Part shown: in pieces, positions 45,345 to 54,241 of the stretch
How positions within the stretch are numbered: the first letter of the stretch is position 1
How the letters are laid out: every line of letters begins with the position of its first letter
Source of the DNA: Bog-473 sp963728845
Lineage (GTDB): Bacteria > Actinomycetota > Acidimicrobiia > Acidimicrobiales > RAAP-2
Reading direction: 5' to 3'
Length of the DNA stretch: 64,000 nucleotides
NCBI GenBank assembly: GCA_963728845.1
Contig: CAVSLS010000052.1
Location: forward strand, 315,399 to 379,398
The notes under the pieces: generated by a model
What the model saw: only the letters and a program-made list of their open reading frames with translations
Database searches by the model: none
What the model was told of the DNA's origin: nothing
Made by a program: the position numbers and the translations under genes

Positions 45345-46583
45345 TCACGGCCTGAGCTCGTCCGACGACGGGGTCGAGCGACACGTCGAACCGTGGCACG
45401 CCGCCGGATCAACTGACTCACAATTCTCGTCGTCTTGCACCGAGTCCGGTCCTGCTCCCGGTCGGGAGCCGACGGAGCGCCAAGGGGCTGACGAAAGGAT
45501 CTCCTCGTAGAGCTCGAGGAGCTGGTCTGCACAGCCGTCCCAGGTCGGCAGCTCGGGGGCCACCGGGTCAGGCTCCGCGGCCACCCGAGCGAGCACGCCC
45601 GCCAGCGCGCGAGGGGACACATTCGGCGGAACGGCAGTCGCCAGTCCCTCCGATGCCAGCTCCGACAACCCCGACGTGTCGGCGACGACCACCTTCCGGC
45701 CCAGGGCGAGGGCTTCCATGACGGCGACGGGGTTCGCCTCGTAGTCGCTCATCAGGGCAACCACGTCGCTCGACCCCAGCAATGCCCCGAGTGCCTCTCG
45801 GTGCGTGCCATCGAACGAGGTGAACGTCACGGCATGTTCGACCCCCATCCGGCCGACCAGGCGACGGAGTTGCTGCTCGTAGCTGCCCCGACCGATCACG
45901 GCCAGGTGTGCGTCAGGTGCCAGCTCGAGGAGGGCAGGCATTGCGGCGATCAGGCGATGATGTCCCTTGTACCGCTCGAGCCGCGCCACCGAGCAGATCA
46001 GCGGTGAACCGGAGACCTCGGGCGGCGAATCGCCGACGGGGAGGGGCTCCGCCCCGTTGCGGATCAGCCGGATCCGTTCCGGTTCGACTCCGAGCCCCCG
46101 GGCGAAGACCTTGACCTCGAAATGGCACACGGCGACCAGACCCTTGGCCCGGCGGAGCAGGGGTCGCAGGGCTCGCCACTGCACCCCCCGAATCATCGTC
46201 CGCACACGGCTGGAGTGACCTCCGGTGTGGAAGGTGACCACGGTGGGTACCCCCGACCGTTGGGCAGCGTGCAGAGCCATTGGGGGCAGGAAGTTGTTCG
46301 CACCCTGCACATGGACGAGGTCGTAGCGTCCCTCCCTGATCTGTCGGGTGAGAGCCGGCGAGATGAAGAGATCGGCCCGCCGGGGCCACGCGGCATAGCG
46401 GCGCACGGTGATCAATCCGTCGTGCTCCACCGGTGGCAGCTCGCCTGTGAGGTCGGTGGTGAGCACGGTGACGTCGAGACCCCTCGCGGCCATCGTCCGA
46501 GCCACCTCGTGGACGTGCGTCTCGACGCCGCCCAGGTGAGGCGGGTAACGGGAACTCACCAAGGCGATGCGAACCGTGCTCAT
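45345..46583 (-). CDS. Glycosyltransferase family 4 (GT-B fold)
   Basis: A 412-residue GT4 enzyme. It begins RIALVSSRYPPHLGGVETHV, the common PimA/WecG-type start with the GG loop, then VVTFHTGGHSSRVRTMIRGV, ICSVARLERYKGHHRLIAAM, LAVIGRGSYEQQLRRLV and MSDYEANPVAVMEALALGRK with the conserved glutamate. About 40 residues at the C-terminus are disordered. It is separated from the deacetylase gene by 25 bases. It probably adds a sugar in the second glycan pathway. Confidence 0.92.
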   Translation of the reverse strand: MSTVRIALVSSRYPPHLGGVETHVHEVARTMAARGLDVTVLTTDLTGELPPVEHDGLITVRRYAAWPRRADLFISPALTRQIREGRYDLVHVQGANNFLPPMALHAAQRSGVPTVVTFHTGGHSSRVRTMIRGVQWRALRPLLRRAKGLVAVCHFEVKVFARGLGVEPERIRLIRNGAEPLPVGDSPPEVSGSPLICSVARLERYKGHHRLIAAMPALLELAPDAHLAVIGRGSYEQQLRRLVGRMGVEHAVTFTSFDGTHREALGALLGSSDVVALMSDYEANPVAVMEALALGRKVVVADTSGLSELASEGLATAVPPNVSPRALAGVLARVAAEPDPVAPELPTWDGCADQLLELYEEILSSAPWRSVGSRPGAGPDSVQDDENCESVDPAACHGSTCRSTPSSDELRP

Positions 46584-46608
46584 GGTCGGTTGGGCAGATA
46601 CTCGGAGA

Positions 46609-47529
46609 TCAGTGCCGGGTGACGAGTTTCCAGCGCTCCAGGCCCATCCTGAAACGAAGGCGACTCCAGTTCATGACCATGCGGCGCGGGAGGCGGTGTG
46701 GGTCCGCAGCGGGTCTGGCGTTACCCGGGATGGTGGTGCATGCCGTCTCGAAACCGGCCGTGCGCACGGCCTCGACGGACTGGTCATCGAAGCTGTCCGG
46801 GCCACCGAAGGGGTAGGCAAAATGCGAGATCGCCTGACCGCTCAACCGCTCTAGCTCCGCCTTCGAGGTGGAGATGGTCTGCTGCTGCACCGGTGCCGGC
46901 AGCCCCCGGAGGCGCACGTGGTCGACCGTGTGGGCACCGATCGTCACCGCCTTCGAGGCCGCCAATTGGACGAGTTCTGACGTCGTCAGCGGTCGAGCAT
47001 CGGGCGGCGGCGGAGCAGGGGTCCCCCATTGCTCCGACACGGCGTCGAGAACACGGTGTATCTCTGTCACGGGAAGCGGAAGCAGGTGGCGACGTACGGC
47101 TTGGAGGTCCTCACTGGGGCTCGAAGAACCGAGTCCGACTTCGATGGTCCCTTCACTGGTCGGCAGACGGATCTCGCGTGTCCCGGATGGACGTGAACCA
47201 AGCAACGTGCCCAGGCGATCCCACCAGAACCCGGAGTGAGCGTCGCCGAGAACACCGCTCGTGACGAAGACGGTTATGGGAATTCCCTTGGCCTCCGCGA
47301 TCGGCAAGGCATTGATCAGATTGTCGGCGTACCCGTCGTCGAAGGTCACGACAACCCGGGGCCGGCGCGACGGCAGGGCCAATTCGGCAAGAGTCGACGG
47401 CTCACCATGCCGCGCGATCTCGTCGAGCTGTGAGGCAAAATTCGTGGGGGTCACACAGAGATGGAACGGGTCGCCTGACCCTTCCGCCACTCGGTGGTAG
47501 CACAGGATCAGCGACCCGCTACGCCCCAT
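46609..47529 (-). CDS. Polysaccharide deacetylase family protein
   Basis: A 306-residue NodB-homology protein. LILCYHRVAEGSGDPFHLCV, VVVTFDDGYADNLINALPIA with the catalytic TFDDGY pair, VTIGAHTVDHVRLRGLPAPV with metal-binding histidines, and FAYPFGGPDSFDDQSVEAV form motifs 1-4 of the family. These enzymes remove N-acetyl or O-acetyl groups from polysaccharides. There is no Sec signal at the start, so it may act in the cytoplasm on a lipid-linked intermediate. It lies between the GT4 gene and a gap with an acyl-carrier-like remnant. Confidence 0.9.
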   Translation of the reverse strand: MGRSGSLILCYHRVAEGSGDPFHLCVTPTNFASQLDEIARHGEPSTLAELALPSRRPRVVVTFDDGYADNLINALPIAEAKGIPITVFVTSGVLGDAHSGFWWDRLGTLLGSRPSGTREIRLPTSEGTIEVGLGSSSPSEDLQAVRRHLLPLPVTEIHRVLDAVSEQWGTPAPPPPDARPLTTSELVQLAASKAVTIGAHTVDHVRLRGLPAPVQQQTISTSKAELERLSGQAISHFAYPFGGPDSFDDQSVEAVRTAGFETACTTIPGNARPAADPHRLPRRMVMNWSRLRFRMGLERWKLVTRH

Positions 47530-48039
47530 GCTGCACGTCCATTCGCCTCAGACTTCCGGGCATCCCGCGAAGGACGCCCACATCTCCTGGCAGACGCAAT
47601 CGACGTCCGGGTGGAGACCCGTCGCCCCCAGACCGCCGGGCGGCGGACGCAACTCGGAGGCAATGGAGTGCAGGGGTATGGCAATCCCGACGCGGGCGGA
47701 GAGCGCCTCGACCAGAGCCGGAGGTCAAGACGACGCGGCGTTGATCCCGGCGAGCGCGGATGACGGAGCGGGTCACGTGCTGCGCACCGGCCAGCGTTCT
47801 GCGCCGGACCAGATGCTCGTGATCCAGGATCCTGTCCGGTGCTCGTTGCACCTTCGGAGATGCGTCAAGTGCCAGTTCGGTCTGTCCTCTCGGTCTTGTT
47901 CACAACGCACGCACGACGAGGATGAGGTGTGACGACCCCCGGACTCCCTTGCCCGGGGAAACTACACAATAGCCGCAGCAGTCCTGTACGAACGGCTGAT
48001 ATCCGGCTCGCCGCCACACAGCTGACCTCCTCCCGAGGC
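47530..48039 (-). other. Gap with a possible acyl-carrier-protein remnant
   Basis: Minus-strand frame 47570-47740 reads ALAGINAASS, a stop, then ALVEALSARVGIAIPLHSIA and SELRPPPGG, close to helices II-III of acyl carrier proteins, where a DSL motif and a LVEALExRFGIxIP helix are expected. The serine site is disrupted by TGA and no start is visible. The remaining bases hold only shadow frames. Evidence is thin. Confidence 0.25.
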
Positions 48040-49434
48040 TCAGTCGGGCTCGCTGCTTCTGTCGGATTCGAAAGCGGGGGCATGGCGGTAGATGCGGAGC
48101 ACGGCGGGGAGCAGGAACATGGCCTCGCACGATGCGGAGATGGCCCAGCCCACGCAGATCCCCGTCAGACCCCACAGAGCCCCGCCCAATGCCGACCCCG
48201 CGACTTCGACCGAGGTCCCGATGGCCATGATCCTGGAGCCGTGGGCCATCCGATGCTGGGCCCGGCAGATCGACACATAGTGGTCCTTGATGACATAGGC
48301 CGGTCCGACCAGGATGAGGACGCGCAACGCGGTCGTTCCGTTCGCGGCGTACGCAGGACCAAAGATACGCAGCGCGTAGGGAGCCGCGATCTCGACGGCG
48401 AGCACGATTGCACCAATCAGAGCGAGCGCAAAGGGGAGCGTCCGCCGGACGTGGCGATGGAGAAGGCCGGGGTCTCCCGATCGCTCTGCGAAGAGGGAAA
48501 GTGCGAGGAGGTACGGAATTATCAACATGGTTGAGGCCAGGAGATAAGCAGCCGAGAAGTAGGCAACCTGCGACGGTGAGATGAGCAGCGTGGCAGTCAG
48601 CGGAACGATGAAGGAGACCGAGCTGATGGACAGGTTGAGCACGTGGTGCTGGAGGGAGAGCGTCGTGAATCGACGTACGAGCGCCACCCGGCGGTTGAGC
48701 GCTCCCTCTCCTGAAGGGGTTCGCTGCAACCCGAGCATCGGCATGCAGACGATGAAAGCGATGATCAGAGACAGCGCCCAGGCGAAGATCAAGCCGGCGC
48801 TCGTGCGTGTCGAGACCAGCACCAAGACGCCCACGCAGAGGAGCTTCAGCAAGGAACTCAGGCTGCCTCGCCAGAGTTGTGCCGCACCGCGGTGTAACCC
48901 GACCGCCGCGCCGTCCAGGGTCAGGCCCGCCATGCTCGCAACCGACCCCACCACGAACAGGACGGCGGTGGATGGATCATGACCGATGATCTGCAGGCTC
49001 TTTCCCAAGAAAGGCGACAGCGCCATGGTGCCAACCGACAAGACGAGGACCACGAACGCTGCGATCGCATTTCCGGTCGTGAAGAAGACGCGCCGCTCCG
49101 CATCGTCGATCGGTTCGATTTCCGCCAGGAGGAGCAGCGGGATCCCGAGGGCGCCGAACGCCGCCAACAACAGCGCCGTCGACGCGGCGGCGGCCGCCAG
49201 TCCGACGTCCTGGGCGTTGAAGAGGTGCGTCACGACCGCCCAGTAGGCGAGACCGATCACCGCCACCGCTCCCTGCTTGGCAACGAGGTACGCGAACGTC
49301 GTGAAGAGGCGCCGCAGCTCGCCTGCCTGTTTCGTTTCCATGCCGCCGAACCAATTCATCGCGTTGGCACCGCCGTCGGGCGACGACAGGGGACGCGCGG
49401 CCCGCGCCGGTGTCCGCTCATGGAGACGGAGCAT
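48040..49434 (-). CDS. Second oligosaccharide flippase (Wzx-like)
   Basis: A 464-residue MOP-superfamily transporter with about 12-14 membrane segments. LFTTFAYLVAKQGAVAVIGL then AYWAVVTHLFNAQDVGLAAA, and FTTLSLQHHVLNLSISSVSF, LLASTMLIIPYLLALSLFAE plus ILVGPAYVIKDHYVSICRAQ, are characteristic of actinobacterial polysaccharide transporters. The start at ATG 49434 is the longest; ATG 49359 or 49341 would remove a basic N-terminal tail and is possible. It is the second flippase in the window, so this locus likely exports a separate glycan or glycolipid. Its direction (minus) agrees with the deacetylase and transferase genes. Confidence 0.87.
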   Translation of the reverse strand: MLRLHERTPARAARPLSSPDGGANAMNWFGGMETKQAGELRRLFTTFAYLVAKQGAVAVIGLAYWAVVTHLFNAQDVGLAAAAASTALLLAAFGALGIPLLLLAEIEPIDDAERRVFFTTGNAIAAFVVLVLSVGTMALSPFLGKSLQIIGHDPSTAVLFVVGSVASMAGLTLDGAAVGLHRGAAQLWRGSLSSLLKLLCVGVLVLVSTRTSAGLIFAWALSLIIAFIVCMPMLGLQRTPSGEGALNRRVALVRRFTTLSLQHHVLNLSISSVSFIVPLTATLLISPSQVAYFSAAYLLASTMLIIPYLLALSLFAERSGDPGLLHRHVRRTLPFALALIGAIVLAVEIAAPYALRIFGPAYAANGTTALRVLILVGPAYVIKDHYVSICRAQHRMAHGSRIMAIGTSVEVAGSALGGALWGLTGICVGWAISASCEAMFLLPAVLRIYRHAPAFESDRSSEPD

Positions 49435-49924
49435 CGTCGCCGCCCAGGCGACCCCCGCGCTTCACTGGCCGATCCTAACCCTGGCAATTCGTCCGGTCCC
49501 TCAACAACGCCCACACGCATCCGCGAGCGAATAATCGAGGCTAATGCCTCGGTCACCGGAGGGCCCACAGGTCCGGGGCGTCGGCGCAGCAGGAGCGGAT
49601 CCCCGCGGCGCCCTGCACCGGTTTTGCTGGGTCCACCCTGGGAAACGGAGGCCAGCCCCCGCAACCCCACATCGGCCCGCACCGAGTGGCTCTGCTCCCG
49701 TTTCGACGTCTCCGCTGGAGGGAGGCGCGTCGGAGAATCCGAGCCCGATCCACCACGGTCAGGCGGTCGACGGCGACCCGCGACAACAGGCAACGGTGGC
49801 CCATGTCATACTTGGAGCTGCCACTGGGGTGCCGAGGCGCGGCGGCTCGTCTCAAAGAGCCCGAACCGGGATGCTGGCCCCGGAACGGGCTCACACAACG
49901 AGAGGCAAGTGCCAGGGCACACTG
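49435..49924. other. Divergent intergenic region
   Basis: About 490 bases between the minus-strand flippase and the plus-strand membrane protein. The frame from 49544 is open and in phase with the latter, but its translation is Pro/Arg/Gly-rich with no family resemblance, so it is treated as noncoding. No promoter is obvious. Confidence 0.4.
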
Positions 49925-52900
49925 ATGTCACAGCGAATTCGCCCTAGTCTCCACGAGTACAGCGAGACGGAGGTCGATCCCTCCTTCGAGGCACCCGACG
50001 TCCTTCGGAAGACTCCGGTCCCAAAGGCTGTGACCCCGTCCACGCCCCCTCCGCTCGATCGATCACGCCTCGGGGTCGTTCTGGGGCTGGCCGGGTTCGG
50101 TCTGCTGATGCAGGGTGCGGCCGACGCCCTCGCTCGCTCGGGACATGGGTCGCCGGCAATTCCGCTCTTCCTCTTTGGCATCGCACTCCTCTTTGCCGCC
50201 TGCGCATGGCGTCTCACGAGCCGACATGCCGCACGGACCGAGCGGGTCTGGGTCTCACTCGTACTCGGTCTCGGGCTCTTCGCCTCGTACGCGATGCTCC
50301 AACCGCTCATGTTGGACAGCTTCGACGAGCTGTCTCACCTTGGGACCCTCACCAGCCTGTTCGACAGCCATGCCCTGTTTCCCACCAATTCGATCCTGCC
50401 GGTAAGCCCCTACTATCCCGGGCTCGAGCTGGCCACTGCCGCGACCAGATGGTTCACCGGTCTCCCATTGGCGCTCGATCAGCTGATCGTGCTCGCCGCG
50501 GTCCGTATCGTCCTCGTTCTCGCGGTCTTCCTCATCGTCGAGCGCGCCTGTCACTCGTCGCGTGCGGGCGGCATCGGCGTGCTCGCCTATGCCGCCAGTC
50601 CGCAGTTCTACGGCTTCGACGCCCAGTACGCCTACGAGACGATCGCCCTGGCCTTCGCCGTCGCGGTGGTGTACCTCCTCTTCGTCTCGATTGACAACGC
50701 CCGACCCAGGATCGAGAGATCCTTCGCGCTCACACTTGGTTGCGTCGCAGCCGTGGTCGTCAGCCACCATGTCACCGGCTGGCTCACCGTCGGTTTCCTT
50801 GTCGTGTGGGCTGCAGGGCTGTACCTCACGGCCCACCCTCGCCGCCGCCTCACGCTCACCGACTCGGGCCCAGCGCTGACCCTCTTGGCCGCGCCCACGG
50901 CGGACGCCCCTGCTGCACCGCCCTCGGCATCGGAAAGTCAAACTTCGGAGCAGGCCAAAGACTCCATGTCCGGCAGTGAGCTACCCAACAGGAGGAGGGC
51001 CCAGGCCCGCATCGTCGGGCTCGCCGCCGCGGTCGGACTCGTCATCGGCGGTGCGTGGACCCTTTTCGTCGGTCGACTCCTCACCCCGTACCTCGGACCT
51101 GTCTTTGCGGCTGCGTCGGCGGACCTCGCCGAGGCATTGGGCAACGGTCACGGGGACAGGACGCTGTTCAAGAGCGCCGCGGGTGGCGGATCACCCCACT
51201 GGGAGATCGCCCTGATCCTGGCATCTGCCTTCGCTTGGTGCCTCATTCTGGTTCCTTCGCTGTTCAGCGTGATCTTCAAGCGAAGTGTGCGCGGTGGAGC
51301 TCTCCGCTACATCCCTGCGGTCATCGCAGCCACCTATCCGATCTCGGTCCTGGCCAACATCTCGTCGAGCAGCAAGCTGGTGGCCGAGCGCGCCACGACG
51401 TTCATCTTCTTCGGCGTGGCGCTCATCGTTGGCGCCTGGCTGGCCAGACGCATCTCCCGGGACCGTCGTCTGATCGAGCGGGCCGGCACGATCGGTGTGG
51501 CAACCGTTGTCTTCCTCGGTAGCCTGCTCTTCGGTATAGGCCCGCTCGTGAGTCTCCTGCCCGGGCCCTATCGCGTTGGCGCCGACAACCTGTCGTATGG
51601 TTCCCCCTCGCTGGCCGTGGCGCACTGGGCCGACAGCCACCTCCCCGCGGGGTCTCACGTGGCCACAGACAAGGACAACGGCGTGTTGCTCAACGCGATC
51701 GGAGGCGTCGTTTCGGTCACGGCCGAGAGCGGGCTGGTCAATCCGGAGCTGATCTTCTTCGACCGTCGGGTCAGCCTGTATGACATCTATCTCATCCGCA
51801 AGGCCCACATCCGCTACATCGTCGTGGACGACCGCCTCGCCCAGGGACTCCCGCTCTACGGAACGTACATCGCCGCTGGCGAACCTTCGACCCGTCTCAC
51901 TCTGGCCGAGCTCACCAAGTTCAACTCGTATCCCTTCATCAAGCGCATCTACGACAATGGTCCGATCCAGGTATACGACGTGACCTCGCTGCTCCCTCCG
52001 TCCGCTCGCCCTGCACCTCCGGGCCCGCCGGTGGGAGGGGCTGGTCTCAACGTGGGCGTCTTCCTCTTGGCCGCGGTGGTTGCGATGCTGTGGCTGCTCC
52101 GATTGCGCCGTCGTCCGGGGCGGGGCCGCGACGCGGAGCACCTCGTCGTGTGCGTCGTGGTGGGAGCATTGGTGATCGGGGTCTTCGGCGCATTCTTCAT
52201 CCGGCTCACACACCTACCGCCCGAGATCGTCGCGATCGTCGTCCTGCTGGTGCTCCTGGGGTTGAGCCTGCGCCCGCAGAGCCGGCACCAACGCGACCCG
52301 AGGCAGGGCGACCCTGCCGTCTTCGACCACACAGACGCGCGATCGGTGCCGTTGGAGACGACCGCCTGGTCGGGCGGCCTCCCGGACCGGGCAATCGTCG
52401 GGGCCGCCTTCTACGACCGTCGGGAGATCAAGGACGTGCTCGCCTACGTGCGCGTGCTCGCCGACCCCGACGACGAAGTCTCCGCTCGGCGCATCGTCAA
52501 CATCCCCAAGCGTGGCATCGGCGGCAGGTCGGTCTCCCGCTTGACCGCCTGGGCGGCGTTCAACGACGTTTCGTTCAGCCATGCCATCGACCGCGCGGCC
52601 GAAGCCGGGCTCAACGGGATGGCACTGCAGGGCGCCGAGCGGCTGTCCGAGATCTTGACCGAGCTGCGGACGCTGATGCCCACGATGGGCCCGGCCGACT
52701 TCGTCCAACTGGTGGCGGAGCGAACCGGCTACAAGGCCGAGCTGGTGGCCGAGCACACCCACGCGGCGGACGGCCGGATTCAGCACCTCGCCGAGCTGTC
52801 CGCCGAGGCCGGCCGTTTCGACGACGTCACCGAGTTCCTGGAAGCAGTCGCATTGGCTGTGGAAACTGATGGGCTGGGCCCGGAGGCCACGTCGGGCCCG

Positions 52901-53302
52901 CGCTCCGACGCTGACTGGTCCGACCCCGCCTCGTCCACCCCTTCCGCGGGCAGGAATCGTCGCTCCCGGTCCCAGGTGCTCATCGGTTGCCTGGGGCTGA
53001 CCCTCTTCGCCCTCGGCGCCACGTTGGCCACAGTCCCGTCGCTCAAGGATTGGACACCTCCCCCGGAGCTTTCGGTAGCGACGAGCACGACCGGCCGTTC
53101 GGTCGCAGAGGTGCAACTCGGCTCGGCCGGCCCCGTCGCAGCAACGCTCGAGGTCAGGAACGACGGCCGCGCGGTCTGGCGCTCCAGCCTTGCGCGGACC
53201 ACTGCGGCACAGAGCGTCGATCTCCCCACCGGTCTGCTCAACAAGGGTTCACGGGTGGTGCTGGCCACCGAGGGGCACACCCTGCGCCGGGTCGACGGCT
53301 GA
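49925..53302 (+). CDS. Large membrane protein, GT-C-like, containing a UvrD/PcrA 2B-like segment
   Basis: A 1125-residue protein from ATG 49925. About 13 membrane helices precede residue 560; an early outer loop has MLDSFDELSHLGTLTSLF and SPYYPGLELATAATRWFTGL, resembling the acidic DE loop of GT-C glycosyltransferases. An outer loop (residues about 560-690) ends before three helices near 700-790. Then residues about 820-980 read AIVGAAFYDRREIKDVLAYV, SARRIVNIPKRGIGGRSVSR and ERTGYKAELVAEHTHAADGR, which is subdomain 2B of UvrD/PcrA helicases without any ATPase motif. One more helix and a beta-rich C-terminal tail follow. Charge distribution puts the 2B-like segment inside the cell. The 3' end overlaps the convergent SDR gene by 54 bases. 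Function unknown. Confidence 0.8.
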   Translation: MSQRIRPSLHEYSETEVDPSFEAPDVLRKTPVPKAVTPSTPPPLDRSRLGVVLGLAGFGLLMQGAADALARSGHGSPAIPLFLFGIALLFAACAWRLTSRHAARTERVWVSLVLGLGLFASYAMLQPLMLDSFDELSHLGTLTSLFDSHALFPTNSILPVSPYYPGLELATAATRWFTGLPLALDQLIVLAAVRIVLVLAVFLIVERACHSSRAGGIGVLAYAASPQFYGFDAQYAYETIALAFAVAVVYLLFVSIDNARPRIERSFALTLGCVAAVVVSHHVTGWLTVGFLVVWAAGLYLTAHPRRRLTLTDSGPALTLLAAPTADAPAAPPSASESQTSEQAKDSMSGSELPNRRRAQARIVGLAAAVGLVIGGAWTLFVGRLLTPYLGPVFAAASADLAEALGNGHGDRTLFKSAAGGGSPHWEIALILASAFAWCLILVPSLFSVIFKRSVRGGALRYIPAVIAATYPISVLANISSSSKLVAERATTFIFFGVALIVGAWLARRISRDRRLIERAGTIGVATVVFLGSLLFGIGPLVSLLPGPYRVGADNLSYGSPSLAVAHWADSHLPAGSHVATDKDNGVLLNAIGGVVSVTAESGLVNPELIFFDRRVSLYDIYLIRKAHIRYIVVDDRLAQGLPLYGTYIAAGEPSTRLTLAELTKFNSYPFIKRIYDNGPIQVYDVTSLLPPSARPAPPGPPVGGAGLNVGVFLLAAVVAMLWLLRLRRRPGRGRDAEHLVVCVVVGALVIGVFGAFFIRLTHLPPEIVAIVVLLVLLGLSLRPQSRHQRDPRQGDPAVFDHTDARSVPLETTAWSGGLPDRAIVGAAFYDRREIKDVLAYVRVLADPDDEVSARRIVNIPKRGIGGRSVSRLTAWAAFNDVSFSHAIDRAAEAGLNGMALQGAERLSEILTELRTLMPTMGPADFVQLVAERTGYKAELVAEHTHAADGRIQHLAELSAEAGRFDDVTEFLEAVALAVETDGLGPEATSGPRSDADWSDPASSTPSAGRNRRSRSQVLIGCLGLTLFALGATLATVPSLKDWTPPPELSVATSTTGRSVAEVQLGSAGPVAATLEVRNDGRAVWRSSLARTTAAQSVDLPTGLLNKGSRVVLATEGHTLRRVDG
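52381..52869 (+). other. UvrD/PcrA subdomain-2B-like coding segment inside the membrane protein
   Basis: The segment matches the stretch after motif IV of superfamily 1A helicases: GxxFYDRREIKD, then the ADPDDEVSARRIVNIPKRGI run, then a helical region ending EFLEAVALAVETD. Walker A/B and motifs V-VI are absent, and the frame is continuous on both sides, so this is a domain graft and not a helicase gene remnant in another frame. Confidence 0.8.
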
Positions 53303-54241
53303 TCGAGCACCTGCCTCCCTCGCTCGCCACGAATATCCCTCGGCGCCCGCGCCGGCGCAGGAGAGCGCGAACGGTTGCAGCACAACGCCGAGCTCCTCGA
53401 GGACCTCGAGGTTCGGCACGTTGGGTGCCGGCCGGATGAGCCCGAGCAGGGAGTCCGCCCGGACCGGCAATTTGACCGGCAGGACCTCCGCGGCACGCAA
53501 GGCCGCGTAGACGACCATGGGCGGCGTCGCGACGAACCGGGGCCGTGGCCTTCCCCGGCTCTCGGCGAAGCTCGTCAGCAGGTCCGTGAAAGGAACCGGA
53601 TCGGGATGGGCGATGCCGACCGGGAGCGCAGGGACGTGCTCGGCCCGGGCCAGGGCCACCACGGTGGCGGCGAAATCGTTCTCCGATACGGTGAATTGGC
53701 GTGCGCGCGGGCCGAAGTCGGGAAGCACCGGGAGCGTAGCCAGGCGGCGCAACGTCCCGGCCATCCCACCCCAGCCGGCTCCGTAGACCAAGCCCGGGCG
53801 CACGACGCAGAACCCACGGGCACAGGCTGCCATCTCCGTCGCCAGTTTGGCCCGGCCATACAGCTGGCGAGTCCCCGGATACGCCGACATCGACGACAAC
53901 ACGATGCTCCGGCGTACCCCGCGGGACACGGCCCGGTCCAGCAGCGCGACGGTGCCGAAAACGTTCGACTGCCAGATGGCGGCCCTGCTCGTCAGCGCCA
54001 TGTCGTAGGCACAGTGGACCAGGAGATCGACGCCGTCGAGGGCGTCGGACGAACCGGCCGAAGTCAGGTCGAAGAAGTGGTCGCCGCTCCCCTGGACCGG
54101 GGACCTGACCAGGCGACGGACCGTGTACCCGGCTGAACCGAAGGCGGCGACCAGGAGCGAACCCAGGTAGCCGGTGGCGCCCGTGACGGCGACGACCGGC
54201 TGCCCGGTCGGGGCTGGGTTCGCGCTGGGATGGGCGATCAT
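53249..54241 (-). CDS. NAD-dependent epimerase/dehydratase (SDR)
   Basis: A 330-residue atypical SDR. VVAVTGATGYLGSLLVAAFG is the Rossmann glycine motif; VLSSMSAYPG with YGRAKLATE provides the Ser and YxxxK catalytic residues. It keeps a substrate domain (FTDLLTSFAESRGRPRPRF). ATG 54241 overlaps the GMC oxidoreductase stop by four bases. The last 18 codons overlap, antisense, the end of the large membrane protein gene. Probable role: sugar or lipid-precursor reduction or epimerisation in the second glycan locus. Confidence 0.85.
   Translation of the reverse strand: MIAHPSANPAPTGQPVVAVTGATGYLGSLLVAAFGSAGYTVRRLVRSPVQGSGDHFFDLTSAGSSDALDGVDLLVHCAYDMALTSRAAIWQSNVFGTVALLDRAVSRGVRRSIVLSSMSAYPGTRQLYGRAKLATEMAACARGFCVVRPGLVYGAGWGGMAGTLRRLATLPVLPDFGPRARQFTVSENDFAATVVALARAEHVPALPVGIAHPDPVPFTDLLTSFAESRGRPRPRFVATPPMVVYAALRAAEVLPVKLPVRADSLLGLIRPAPNVPNLEVLEELGVVLQPFALSCAGAGAEGYSWRAREAGARSAVDPAQGVPLGGQHHP

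Noticed and set aside
49544..49924. N-terminal extension of the large membrane protein
   Set aside because: The extra 127 residues are Pro/Arg/Gly-rich without family resemblance; the ATG at 49925 starts the recognisable protein.
48979..49947. A 322-codon plus-strand frame
   Set aside because: Antisense to the flippase; translation has no hydrophobic or domain pattern.
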